Source: an uncultured Rhizobiaceae group bacterium
GTDB lineage: Bacteria > Pseudomonadota > Alphaproteobacteria > Rhizobiales > Rhizobiaceae
DNA: 9,266 bases
Direction of reading: 5' to 3'
NCBI GenBank assembly: GCA_937951455.1
Contig: CALFBU010000206.1
Span: forward strand, 1-9,266
The notes under the pieces were generated by a model. The model did not search any database, had not been told where the DNA came from, and saw nothing but the letters and a program-made list of their open reading frames with translations. Positions 1 through 7,773 of the stretch are shown in pieces; positions within the stretch are counted from its first letter, which is position 1, and the number at the start of each line of letters is the position of its first letter. A program made the position numbers and the translations under genes.

Positions 1-2118
1 GAAGGCCATCTTGATCAATCAGGCACAACGCATGCTTATGCAAAGGCTGCCAAGGTTCTGGGTGCTGATATCGAGTTGAGAAACCGCGTTGAAGACGTGA
101 CCCAGGAGGTTGATGGCACCTGGAACGTCGTTACCGAAAAAGGCACAATCCGCTGTGAGCATGTTGTCAACGCTGGCGGTCTTTGGGCGCGCGAAGTAGG
201 GCGCATGGTGGGTCTTGAACTGCCTGTCCTTGCCATGGAACACATGTATTTGCTCACAGAAGAAATGCCAGAGGTGCTGGAGTTCAATCAGGATACAGGT
301 CGCGAGTTGGTCGGCGTGATTGATTTCAAGGGCGAAATTTACACCCGTCAGGAACGGACAGGCCTTTTGTTGGGGACTTATGAAAAAGCCTGCAAACCAT
401 GGTCACCGACGCAAACACCTTGGGACTTTGGTCATGAACTTTTGCAACCTGATCTCGAGCGTATCTCGCCTTCACTTGAAATTGGTTTTAAACATTTTCC
501 AGCCTTTGAAAACGCGGGAATTAAACAAACCATCAATGGGCCGTTTACCTTTGCCCCCGATGGTAATCCTTTGGTGGGGCCAGTGGATGGGCTGACAAAC
601 TTCTGGTGTGCCTGTGCCGTCATGGCTGGCTTTTCCCAAGGGGGAGGCGTTGGTTTGGCACTTTCCAACTGGATGGTACACGGTGATCCTGGCCATGATA
701 TCTGGGGTATGGACGTCACCCGTTTTGGCGAGTGGGCAACACTTCGCTATACGAACGCCAAAGTGCGTGAAAACTATTCAAAGCGTTTTTCTATTCGTTT
801 CCCAAATGAAGAATTACCAGCAGCGCGTCCGCAACAAACAACACCGCTTTATGATGTGATGAAAGACAAAAACCATGCGGTGATGGGCGATACATGGGGG
901 TTGGAAACACCACTTTGGTTCGCTCCGTCCAAGGAAGAAGCGCACGACATTTTATCGTTTCATCGCTCGAATGATTTTGAACATGTGGGCAATGAAGTTC
1001 GTGGCGTTCGTGACTCTGTTGGTATCACAGAAATTTCAAACTTTGCAAAATATCAGGTAAGCGGCGAAGGGGCTGAAAGCTGGCTTTCCCATCTCATGAC
1101 CAATACCATGCCCAAAGAGGGGCGAATTGCATTGACGCCAATGCTGAATGAAAATGGCAAACTCATCGGCGACTTCACCATCGGCAAGGTTTCTGATGAA
1201 GCCTTCATGATGTGGGGATCACTCGGCGCATCACGCTATCACATGCGCTGGTTTGTTGATCATTTGCCTGATGATGGATCGGTTCAAGTGCATCGCTTTG
1301 ATATGGATTTGATGGGCCTTTCGATTGCAGGGCCAAATTCTCGAAAAGTTCTTGAAAAGCTATGCGATGAAGATGTCTCAAATGAAGCATTCAGGTTCAT
1401 GGATATCCGAGAAATGGATGTGAACGGAGCGCCTTGCATAATAAACCGGATTACCTACTCAGGCGATCTTGGCTATGAAATCTGGATGGAGCCTGTTTAT
1501 CAGCGCAAAGTCTACGAGGGTTTGAAAGAGGCCGGCGCTGAATTCAATATTGTGGATTTCGGAATGCGCGCGCTCTTGTCGATGAGGCTGGAGAAAAACT
1601 TCCCAACGTGGTTTGCAGAGATGCGACCGATTTATGGGCCTTATGAAGCGTCGATGGACCGTTTTATCAAACTTTCTAAAAATGACTTTATAGGGCGCGA
1701 ACCTTCAGCAAAAGAATTTTCGGACGGACCTAAATTGCGCCGTGTGTCCTTTGTGATTGATGCGGATAATGCAGATGTCATGGGCGACGAACCCATTTGG
1801 GCAAAAGTGGGTGACAAGGACTACGGCAGCATTGAGCCACCCCATGGCTATGGTGCAGTACGCTTTGATTCAGCAGGCAAGGAAGTCGCTAAATCTGTTC
1901 CCCATATCGATGGCGAATGGCGCGTTATAGGTTGGGTTACATCAGGTGGCTACGGCCATTACGTCAAAGCGTCCCTCGCACAAGGCTATATTCCCGCAGA
2001 ACTGGCTGAAAACGAAGACGAAGGATTGTTCGAGATTGAAATTCTGGGCATCAGGCAAAGTGCGCGGATAAATGTCGACCCGTTGTTCGATCCAACCGGA
2101 GAAAAAATGCGCAGCTAA
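1..2118 (+). CDS. Dimethylglycine/sarcosine dehydrogenase-like FAD/folate enzyme (5' end missing)
   Basis: The reading frame is open from base 1, so this is the 3' part (705 codons) of a longer gene; full-length relatives are about 800-850 residues, so roughly the first 100, including the GxGxxG FAD-binding motif, lie off the window. Visible order: the rest of the FAD-dependent DAO fold with NAGGLWAREVG (bases 169-201) and PDGNPLVGP (about 556-582); an FAO_M-type linker domain from about 690; a GcvT-like aminomethyltransferase domain from about 850, including GDFTI whose Asp (1171-1173) matches the folate-binding Asp of GcvT; and a GcvT C-terminal barrel ending near SGGYGHYVKASLAQGYIP. Enzymes of this family oxidatively demethylate N-methyl amino acids and pass the one-carbon unit to tetrahydrofolate, as in glycine betaine breakdown. 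The substrate is not decidable here: dimethylglycine, sarcosine and 4-methylaminobutanoate oxidases share this architecture. The protein looks cytoplasmic. No neighbour in the window belongs to the same pathway. Confidence 0.9.
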   Translation, partial: EGHLDQSGTTHAYAKAAKVLGADIELRNRVEDVTQEVDGTWNVVTEKGTIRCEHVVNAGGLWAREVGRMVGLELPVLAMEHMYLLTEEMPEVLEFNQDTGRELVGVIDFKGEIYTRQERTGLLLGTYEKACKPWSPTQTPWDFGHELLQPDLERISPSLEIGFKHFPAFENAGIKQTINGPFTFAPDGNPLVGPVDGLTNFWCACAVMAGFSQGGGVGLALSNWMVHGDPGHDIWGMDVTRFGEWATLRYTNAKVRENYSKRFSIRFPNEELPAARPQQTTPLYDVMKDKNHAVMGDTWGLETPLWFAPSKEEAHDILSFHRSNDFEHVGNEVRGVRDSVGITEISNFAKYQVSGEGAESWLSHLMTNTMPKEGRIALTPMLNENGKLIGDFTIGKVSDEAFMMWGSLGASRYHMRWFVDHLPDDGSVQVHRFDMDLMGLSIAGPNSRKVLEKLCDEDVSNEAFRFMDIREMDVNGAPCIINRITYSGDLGYEIWMEPVYQRKVYEGLKEAGAEFNIVDFGMRALLSMRLEKNFPTWFAEMRPIYGPYEASMDRFIKLSKNDFIGREPSAKEFSDGPKLRRVSFVIDADNADVMGDEPIWAKVGDKDYGSIEPPHGYGAVRFDSAGKEVAKSVPHIDGEWRVIGWVTSGGYGHYVKASLAQGYIPAELAENEDEGLFEIEILGIRQSARINVDPLFDPTGEKMRS

Positions 2119-2121
2119 GTT

Positions 2122-2152
2122 TATTTCAAGGGCTTAACTAGCCCTTGAAATA
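2122..2152. terminator. Perfect 13-bp hairpin between convergent genes, probable bidirectional terminator
   Basis: Arms 2122-2134 and 2140-2152 are exactly complementary, with a 5-nt loop (TAACT). The hairpin starts 3 nt after the stop of the dehydrogenase gene and contains the TAG stop of the small minus-strand gene. Neither side has a strong T-run, although the last bases of each arm are A/T-rich. It may terminate transcription weakly in both directions or act mainly as a 3'-end stabilising structure. Confidence 0.6.
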
Positions 2153-2260
2153 TCTCACAATTGTGTAGGTGATAATGCAACCAAAGCAAATCATCACCCA
2201 TGGCATCCAAACTTGAGGGCCATGTCCACCTGTTATCCAATATATTGCAGTATCAAGCAT
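2138..2260 (-). CDS. Small single-pass membrane protein, 40 aa, unknown function
   Basis: I read this short ORF directly from the minus strand. It begins at ATG 2260, preceded by a strong Shine-Dalgarno sequence (GGGAGG at 2274-2269, 8-nt spacing), and ends at TAG 2138-2140. The product has a short N-terminal part containing ITGGHGPQVW (residues 9-18), then one hydrophobic helix at about residues 20-37 with Cys25 and Cys28, and a positively charged end, RYFKG. By the positive-inside rule the C-terminus would be cytoplasmic. I do not recognise the family; small accessory subunits of transporters or respiratory complexes are of this size, but nothing specific matches. It lies 125 nt downstream of the helicase gene on the same strand and could be cotranscribed or have its own promoter. 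That 125-nt gap (2261-2385) has only a weak 5-bp inverted repeat (2363-2367/2374-2378) and no convincing promoter. The RBS, protein-like composition and close fit with the terminator support a real gene. Confidence 0.65.
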   Translation of the reverse strand: MLDTAIYWITGGHGPQVWMPWVMICFGCIITYTIVRYFKG

Positions 2261-2268
2261 TTGTCTTT

Positions 2269-2275
2269 CCTCCCT
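2269..2275 (-). promoter_or_regulatory. Strong ribosome binding site of the 40-aa gene
   Basis: On the minus strand the sequence reads AGGGAGG followed by 8 nt and ATG. The near-consensus Shine-Dalgarno at ideal spacing is the main reason for accepting the small ORF and fixing its start. Confidence 0.65.
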
Positions 2276-2385
2276 CATTCAAATGAAGGGCAATATCAAA
2301 TCGTACTCTGCTCTCTATGATTGGAGTATGAGCACTATTGATTAAAAGTATCTTGCTAATATCGTTAAATTGATAACGTTTGTAT

Positions 2386-4443
2386 TCAGTCTTTTTTTCT
2401 CTTTAGGCCTTGATTGCCGCCACCCGTGTCACGACCACCTGACGGTTTTCTTGATTTTGATTTAGCCGCACCTTTTGATTTTTTCTTTGCCCAGCCTTCT
2501 TTTAAGGCAGCTTTATCTTTGGTCTTTGTCTTGAAAGGCTTTTTGCCCAAGGCATCCATATCCAGAGGCGGTTTGGTATGCAGTTCATGCCCTTCACTAT
2601 TGTTATCGTTTTTAGGCTTAAAAGATTTCTTGGGTTTAGGCGCATCGCTCATTGTATCATTGCGCGATAGCTTTTCTTTATAAGGCTTGTCACGGAATGA
2701 ATTGTCTCGATCTTGATCACGTTCCCTTTTGCCGCGACGGGGTTTGTCGTCCCATTTTTTCTTGCCGCCAGATGGTTTTACATAAGGCTCAGCGCCTTCC
2801 TTTGGTTTGCCCGGAAGGCGTTTGACCTTGATGTTTTTATCAATTGTTTGGTTCGGCCCAATTTTATCAAAAAAGCTTTCGGCTTGTGCTGCATCAAGCT
2901 GGATAAGCGTATCTTCCTGCTGCATTTTAATGACACCAATATCGGCTTTGGTAATATCACCAGACTTGCATAGAAGCGGGATCAGCCAACGTGGTTCAGC
3001 ATTCTGCTTGCGTCCAACAGAAATTGTAAACCAGACACTTTCGTCAAATTCCTCACGGCGCTGTCTGCCACCTTCACGTCCTCCACGTTCAGGCCTGTCT
3101 TTAAATGAGCCAGGTTTTGGAGCATCGAAGGAGACTGTTTGCACATCTTCAGGTGCAGATCGGTCTTTGTGGCTTAATCTTGCAAATGCCGTTGCAAGTT
3201 GGTCGATGGTAAAATTCTCAAGCAGTTTTTCAACGAGATCTTTTTCGTTTTCTTCAATTGGATTTGTCAAAATCGGATCAGCCAGAATACGTTCTTCATC
3301 GCGTTGAATGACATCATCTGCGGATGGGGGTGACGCCCATTCTGCATTGATTTTTGCAAAACGTAATAGCCGTTCGGCACGCTTGCGCCCTTTTTGATCA
3401 ACAATCATGGCGCTGACACCTTTGCGTCCTGCGCGTCCTGTTCTGCCACTTCTGTGAAGAAGCGTTTCAGGATTGTTTGGAAGCTCTGCATGAATAACGA
3501 GTTCCAGCTTCGGCAAGTCAATGCCACGTGCTGCAACGTCTGTTGCAATACAAACCCTTGCGCGTCCATCCCGCATGGATTGGAGTGCATGGGTTCGTTC
3601 CGTCTGACTAAATTCGCCTGAAAGCGCTACAACGGAAAAGCCGCGATTGTTCAAACGTGCCATCATGTGGTTGACGGTCGCACGCGTATTACAAAATATG
3701 ATTGCGTTTTCAGATTCGTAATAGCGCAGCACATTGATGATTGCGTTTTCGCGTTCACGCGGTGCAACGACGAGTGCGCGATATTCGATATCGACATGCT
3801 GTTTTTGTTCTTCGGAAGTTTGAACACGCACGGCATCGTTTTGATATTGTTTTGCAAGTTTGCCAATCGAGGCTGGTACTGTCGCCGAGAACATTAAAGT
3901 GCGGCGCGTCTCTGGTGTGGTTTCCAGAATGAATTCCAAATCTTCCTTAAAGCCAAGATCAAGCATTTCATCGGCTTCATCCAATACAACGGCCTGCATT
4001 TGTCTGACATCAAGTGCGCGCCGTCGGATGTGATCGCACAATCTCCCTGGTGTGCCCACAACGATATGCGCGCCACGTTCAAGATTGCGGCGTTCAGTAC
4101 GTATATCCATACCACCAACGCAGGAGGTGATGATTGCTCCTGTTTCTGCATAGAGCCAATCAAGCTCACGTTTAACCTGAAGTGCCAATTCACGTGTTGG
4201 CGCTACGACAAGCGCAAGCGGAGCATCAGCTCTCTTAAACTTGTTTTCGTCACCAAGTAATGTCGGTGCAATCGCAATCCCGAAGGCAACCGTTTTGCCC
4301 GAGCCTGTTTGCGCTGATACCAGTAGATCCTTGTTATCAAGATCTGGATCAAGCATTGATTGTTGGACAGGGGTTAGTTCAGTATATCCACGTTTTTTTA
4401 GTGCGTTGTTTAACGCAAGGCTTACGCCTTCAAAGTCAGTCAT
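2386..4443 (-). CDS. DEAD-box ATP-dependent RNA helicase with DbpA-type RNA-binding domain
   Basis: All core motifs are present (numbering from Met at 4443): Q motif with Gln27, AQTGSGKT 44-51, PTREL 82-86, TPGR 131-134, DEAD 155-158, SAT 186-188, IIFCNT 248-253, ATDVAARGID 300-309 and HRSGRTGR 330-337. After an acidic-to-basic linker comes a domain at about 470-540 (WFTISVGRK...DIGVIKM) resembling the DbpA/CsdA RNA-binding domain, then about 145 residues of Lys/Arg-rich disordered tail ending LKRKKD. At 685 residues it has the DeaD/CsdA layout rather than the short RhlE one. The likely role is ATP-driven remodelling of RNA duplexes in ribosome assembly or at low temperature; this comes from family knowledge. 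I chose ATG 4443 because GGAAGAG lies 5 nt upstream and the protein then starts directly before the Q-motif region. A GTG at 4515 in the same frame would add 24 residues without helicase similarity. It is probably transcribed from its own promoter at 4562-4590. Confidence 0.95.
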   Translation of the reverse strand: MTDFEGVSLALNNALKKRGYTELTPVQQSMLDPDLDNKDLLVSAQTGSGKTVAFGIAIAPTLLGDENKFKRADAPLALVVAPTRELALQVKRELDWLYAETGAIITSCVGGMDIRTERRNLERGAHIVVGTPGRLCDHIRRRALDVRQMQAVVLDEADEMLDLGFKEDLEFILETTPETRRTLMFSATVPASIGKLAKQYQNDAVRVQTSEEQKQHVDIEYRALVVAPRERENAIINVLRYYESENAIIFCNTRATVNHMMARLNNRGFSVVALSGEFSQTERTHALQSMRDGRARVCIATDVAARGIDLPKLELVIHAELPNNPETLLHRSGRTGRAGRKGVSAMIVDQKGRKRAERLLRFAKINAEWASPPSADDVIQRDEERILADPILTNPIEENEKDLVEKLLENFTIDQLATAFARLSHKDRSAPEDVQTVSFDAPKPGSFKDRPERGGREGGRQRREEFDESVWFTISVGRKQNAEPRWLIPLLCKSGDITKADIGVIKMQQEDTLIQLDAAQAESFFDKIGPNQTIDKNIKVKRLPGKPKEGAEPYVKPSGGKKKWDDKPRRGKRERDQDRDNSFRDKPYKEKLSRNDTMSDAPKPKKSFKPKNDNNSEGHELHTKPPLDMDALGKKPFKTKTKDKAALKEGWAKKKSKGAAKSKSRKPSGGRDTGGGNQGLKRKKD

Positions 4444-4561
4444 TATGTCTCTTCCGATAAGGGGCGGTTGTTTTACCAGCTCACCCTTCGAGCACATAAC
4501 AACTGCGTTCAACACGCTTCATCGCGCATTCTGCAGCTTCACTACGTGTTCACAACCCATT

Positions 4562-4590
4562 TGTATAGGGAATATTGTGAATTTGGTGAA
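4562..4590 (-). promoter_or_regulatory. Candidate sigma70-type promoter of the helicase gene
   Basis: On the minus strand, TTCACC (-35, 4590-4585) is followed by a 17-nt spacer and TATACA (-10, 4567-4562); each box matches 4 of 6 consensus bases. Transcription would start near 4555, giving an untranslated leader of roughly 110 nt. The leader contains a 6-bp inverted repeat (AACACG/CGTGTT) and a CTGCAG palindrome, so it may fold. The promoter lies just after the stop codon of the upstream AEC gene, so read-through from that operon is also possible; only a weak 5-bp hairpin (4592-4606) separates them. Confidence 0.4.
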
Positions 4591-4600
4591 TCCATACGCC

Positions 4601-5563
4601 CTATGGAAACAAGTCAGCAGGAACAGCACCTGTTGTAATGCCGAAAAGCAAAAGTGAAACGGTTATCACAGATGCAGAAGTTGTAACAAGGACACTGGCA
4701 GAGGCACGTTCAACCCATACGTTGTACTGTTGTGCGATTACAAAAACATTTGTCGCTGTTGGTAGTGATGCCAATAGGATGGCTGTAAACATCCACTTGG
4801 CATCAAAGTTGCCTGCATAACTGAGGCCCACATACATCAACAGCGGATGAACAATCAGCTTAATGGGAACAATATATCCCAATGACCACGGCATGCGATT
4901 AAGCGGTCGCAGGGCAAGTGTGACACCCATGGCGAACAAGGCACAAGGCGCTGCAGCTTGGGCAAGATAATCAATCAATCTTACAATTGGCACTGGCGGG
5001 GTAAAGCTGATGGAGGCAGCTAAAACACCGACTGCGGTTGCCATAATGAAAGGGTGAAAAATTATCTTTCTAAGGATTTCAAGGATGAGCTGAATTGTTG
5101 ATTGTTTCTTTAAACCAGAGATCGCCATCATTGCTGGTGCGATGGCAAAGTGCATTATATTTTCAAAGCAAAAGATAATTGCGACAGGTATGGCGGCTTG
5201 TTCTCCTAAGGCAAGAATGGCAAGTGCGGGTCCCATATATCCAATATTACCATAAGCGCCTGCCAAACCCTGTATGGTTGCTTCTGCTATATTGCCTCTC
5301 GCATTGATAATGCCAATAACAAAAGTGAATGTGAAAATTGCAAAGGTGATGCCGATGTTGGCAAAGATAAAACTCCAACTGGCCAATTGTTCAATCGGTG
5401 TTTTTGACAAGAGTTTGAAGAATAGCGCTGGCAGCGCAAAATAGATAATAAACGTGTTCAGCCAACCCAATGCCTCAATCGGTTGTTTCGAAATTCTTGC
5501 TCCAATAAACCCAAGCAGGATAAGACCGAAAAGTGGTAGAATAAGACCCAGAACTTCTATCAT
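4601..5563 (-). CDS. AEC family (auxin efflux carrier-type) transporter
   Basis: A 320-residue, strongly hydrophobic protein with about ten membrane helices arranged as two halves. Typical AEC features are the N-terminal LPLFGLILLGFIGAR helix, the ALPALFFKLL segment, GAYGNIGYMGPALAI near residue 110 (the conserved N-x-G-Y/F-MGP region), and the C-terminal LPTATNVFVIAQQYN motif followed by a last helix. Bacterial members such as MdcF-like proteins carry malonate or other carboxylates, and some carry amino acids; the substrate here cannot be told. The start ATG at 5563 overlaps the TGA of the upstream EamA gene (ATGA, 4 nt), and only a weak AAAAGG lies 10 nt upstream, so translation is probably coupled. 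The length is normal for the family and nothing appears broken. Confidence 0.9.
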   Translation of the reverse strand: MIEVLGLILPLFGLILLGFIGARISKQPIEALGWLNTFIIYFALPALFFKLLSKTPIEQLASWSFIFANIGITFAIFTFTFVIGIINARGNIAEATIQGLAGAYGNIGYMGPALAILALGEQAAIPVAIIFCFENIMHFAIAPAMMAISGLKKQSTIQLILEILRKIIFHPFIMATAVGVLAASISFTPPVPIVRLIDYLAQAAAPCALFAMGVTLALRPLNRMPWSLGYIVPIKLIVHPLLMYVGLSYAGNFDAKWMFTAILLASLPTATNVFVIAQQYNVWVERASASVLVTTSASVITVSLLLFGITTGAVPADLFP

Positions 5564-6477
5564 GCTGTTGCAGCCTTTTGCGAATTACCAACGAATAAAT
5601 CAATTAAAATCGCCACCATGATTAAGCCAGCACCCAACCAGGAAATCCAAGATAAATCGGACGCATCAAGCAAGGCTGTTGATATCGTAGCAGCCAAAAT
5701 TTCAGACATGGTCAAAAGGGCGGCGGTCGTGGCTGCTACATATTTGGCACCCCACAATTGGCCAAACATTGTTGTCCATAAAACCAATATCCCAAATGCC
5801 ATGACGGGCAGTAATATTGATATAGTCGTTTCAAAGGAAGGCATGGCTGGTTGCAGATTTGGAACTACCGTGTGCATCACGAGGCCTAGAACAATTGCCA
5901 TGATAAATGCAAAAATCAAGGCAGACGCACTAACCACCAGCGCATCAAGTTCTGCCTGTCCACGCATCATGGTCAATCCGAGCGCCCAAAACATACCAGC
6001 CAAGATACCGAAAACATCACCGATGTTTTGCGGCAATGGCCATCCACCAGCCCCCAGTAAAAGCCAAATACCTGCAAGGGCAAAAATAAGTGCAAACATA
6101 CGCTTGTTACCAATGGGTACGTTATATAAAATTCTTGAAAACAGCGTCGCCCAAATAGGCAGCAAATAAAACAGGAAAATCACCCTGATCACGTCAGAGA
6201 GAATTATCCCTGCGAAATAAAATACATTTGCGGCCCCCATGCCTAAGCCCATAATCAATAGCCATTTAACTTGATTACGTTCAAACTTGCCAAATAAAAA
6301 TGCGACGGGAAGTGCGATCAGTGATGCCGTGAAATTTATATAAGCGACCGCCCACAATGAATGAACGCCAGCTTCATCAAAATAGTGTAGCGGTATCCAG
6401 AATAGACCCCAAATGCTTGCGCTCAGGAAAATGGATAATGAGCCTTGAAACTTAAGGCTTTCAGTTGGATTAATCAT
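5560..6477 (-). CDS. EamA/DMT family transporter
   Basis: The protein is 305 residues with about ten hydrophobic helices in two EamA repeats (roughly residues 10-135 and 150-290). The first helix SASIWGLFWIPLHYF, the ILSDVIRVIFLFYLLPIWATLFSRIL stretch and LGLTMMRG in the second half fit the drug/metabolite transporter superfamily, inner-membrane exporters or permeases for amino acids, metabolites or drugs. I prefer ATG 6477 (MINPTESLKF), although no clear Shine-Dalgarno precedes it. An in-frame TTG at 6513 would add 12 residues (starting MTSSYIL) but also lacks a ribosome site. The gene is first in a two-gene unit with the AEC carrier, joined by an ATGA overlap. No substrate can be assigned. 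Confidence 0.88.
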   Translation of the reverse strand: MINPTESLKFQGSLSIFLSASIWGLFWIPLHYFDEAGVHSLWAVAYINFTASLIALPVAFLFGKFERNQVKWLLIMGLGMGAANVFYFAGIILSDVIRVIFLFYLLPIWATLFSRILYNVPIGNKRMFALIFALAGIWLLLGAGGWPLPQNIGDVFGILAGMFWALGLTMMRGQAELDALVVSASALIFAFIMAIVLGLVMHTVVPNLQPAMPSFETTISILLPVMAFGILVLWTTMFGQLWGAKYVAATTAALLTMSEILAATISTALLDASDLSWISWLGAGLIMVAILIDLFVGNSQKAATA

Positions 6478-6724
6478 TTCAAAACGTTTGGTTAAAATAT
6501 AGCTAGAGGTCAAGCTGAATTTGGATTGGAGCGTAAGTATTTTATTTACACAAAGTGAAAATGTTTTAAAATATTGAAATATATATAAAAATTTTAATTT
6601 CTACCTATGTCATTGGTAGTTTTCACCAATTTGAAACTGCAAATTACTGACTATTTTGATGTTTACTCCGCACTTGGAAATTTGTGCCGAGAACGAGGTT
6701 ATAAGTTAAGCAGGGATTTTTGGT
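6478..6724. other. AT-rich divergent intergenic region with inverted repeats
   Basis: This 247-nt gap separates the divergently transcribed EamA and UXS-family genes and should hold both promoters. Bases 6561-6600 are almost pure A/T. There is an imperfect palindrome TTTACAC-AAA-GTGAAAA (6545-6561) and two overlapping hairpins: CTACC/GGTAG (6601-6605/6615-6619) and ATTGGT/ACCAAT (6612-6617/6625-6630). For the plus-strand gene, TTGGAA (6674-6679) with TTATAA (6699-6704) is a poor promoter candidate because the spacer is 19 nt; TTGAAA (6631-6636) with TATTTT (6652-6657) has only 15 nt. I see no confident minus-strand promoter. A partial Shine-Dalgarno AGGGA (6712-6716) lies 8 nt before the GTG at 6725. 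Confidence 0.4.
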
Positions 6725-7723
6725 GTGATTGACAATTTTGCATACCCATCTGACAAAACAATTCTGGTTACAGGTGCGGCAGGCTTTTTAGGCTCGCATT
6801 TGTGCAGACATTTGTTGGCCGAAAATCCTAATATCGAAGTGTTAGGTGTTGATAATCTCTTTTCAGGCTCGCGTTACAACATTGCTGATCTGCAAAACCA
6901 TCCGCGTTTCGAGTTTTTACGCCACGATGTGACGATGCCGCTTTATGTTGAGGTAGACGAAATTTACAACCTTGCATGCCCTGCGTCTCCAATTCATTAT
7001 CAGCACGACCCTGTTCAAACGTTAAAGACATCGGTACATGGTGCGATAAACATGTTAGGTCTGGCAAAGCGCACGGGTTCCAAAATTTTGCAAGCTTCTA
7101 CCAGTGAGGTTTATGGCGATCCGAAAGTATCCCCACAGCAAGAAAACTATTGGGGCAATGTTAACCCGATTGGTATTCGCTCTTGTTACGATGAGGGCAA
7201 GCGTTGTGCGGAGACACTGTTCTTTGATTATCGCAGACAACACTCGCTGGATACACGCGTGATGCGTATTTTCAATACATATGGCCCGAACATGCATCCA
7301 AATGATGGGCGTGTTGTTTCGAATTTTATTCTTCAAGCTTTGCGCAATGAACCTATCACGGTTTATGGCGATGGCTCACAAACTCGAAGCTTCTGTTATG
7401 TAGATGATAATCTCTCAGGCATGATTGCACTTATGAACCACCCCACTGCAGGCACGGAACCAGTAAACATCGGCAACCCGCACGAGATAACTGTTAAACA
7501 ACTTGCCGACATTATCATCCAGTTGACGGGTTCAAAATCCAAAGTTGATTATCTGAACTTGCCAAGTGATGATCCTCTTCAGCGTTGTCCGGATATCAGC
7601 AGGGCTAAAGAGCTGTTGAACTGGGAGCCGAAAGTGGAACTAGAAGTAGGCCTTTCAAAAACCATTGCATATTTTGATGATCTAATGATGGCTCGCCCGC
7701 AAGTTCTGGAAGCAGCTGAGTAA
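6725..7723 (+). CDS. UDP-glucuronate decarboxylase (UDP-xylose synthase) family protein
   Basis: An extended short-chain dehydrogenase of 332 residues, close to the usual UXS length of 310-345. Visible signatures are the NAD-binding glycine motif Gly17-x2-Gly20-x2-Gly23 ([10 protein letters not shown]), [10 protein letters not shown] with catalytic Thr126, the Tyr155-x3-Lys159 pair in [28 protein letters not shown] and [15 protein letters not shown]. The YWGNVNPIG and RSCYDEGKR segments are typical of UXS rather than of UDP-glucose 4-epimerase or dTDP-glucose dehydratase. The reaction would be NAD-dependent oxidation and decarboxylation of UDP-glucuronate to UDP-xylose in the cytoplasm, supplying sugar for surface polysaccharide. 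The start is GTG 6725, supported by AGGGA at 8-nt spacing and by the conserved motif starting about 12 residues in. No glycosyltransferase or UDP-glucose dehydrogenase gene lies next to it. No terminator is visible after the stop. Confidence 0.92.
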   Translation: MIDNFAYPSDKTILVTGAAGFLGSHLCRHLLAENPNIEVLGVDNLFSGSRYNIADLQNHPRFEFLRHDVTMPLYVEVDEIYNLACPASPIHYQHDPVQTLKTSVHGAINMLGLAKRTGSKILQASTSEVYGDPKVSPQQENYWGNVNPIGIRSCYDEGKRCAETLFFDYRRQHSLDTRVMRIFNTYGPNMHPNDGRVVSNFILQALRNEPITVYGDGSQTRSFCYVDDNLSGMIALMNHPTAGTEPVNIGNPHEITVKQLADIIIQLTGSKSKVDYLNLPSDDPLQRCPDISRAKELLNWEPKVELEVGLSKTIAYFDDLMMARPQVLEAAE

Positions 7724-7738
7724 ACATCAATCTCCAAA

Positions 7739-7767
7739 TTGACATAAATATTCAAACTCTTTAACAC
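7739..7767 (+). promoter_or_regulatory. Candidate promoter of the chromate-resistance operon
   Basis: A perfect -35 box TTGACA (7739-7744) is followed by a 17-nt spacer and TAACAC (7762-7767), a weak -10 box matching 3 of 6 bases. A start near 7774 would place the leader hairpin at 7778 almost at the 5' end of the transcript, which supports the assignment. Confidence 0.45.
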
Positions 7768-7773
7768 TTTAAA

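Noticed and set aside
2807..3307. 166-codon plus-strand ORF opposite the helicase gene
   Set aside because: It is the antisense shadow of the helicase RNA-binding and linker region; the translation is Ser/Arg-rich with no domain, and the minus strand is clearly coding.
4444..4515. Upstream GTG start for the helicase (24 extra residues)
   Set aside because: The extension has no helicase similarity, and ATG 4443 has its own ribosome site; 4444-4515 is more likely untranslated leader.
5618..6169. 183-codon plus-strand ORF opposite the EamA gene
   Set aside because: It is the antisense of a membrane-protein gene with clear helices; the plus-strand translation has no recognisable domain or ribosome site.
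6561..6600. Near-pure A/T tract as a replication origin
   Set aside because: No DnaA boxes, iterons or replication genes are nearby; AT-richness fits a divergent promoter region.
6607..6732. Plus-strand 41-codon ORF (MSLVVFTNLK...) overlapping the GTG start of the UXS-family gene
   Set aside because: No Shine-Dalgarno precedes its ATG, the composition is unremarkable, and it overlaps intergenic hairpins; a leader peptide cannot be excluded but is not supported.
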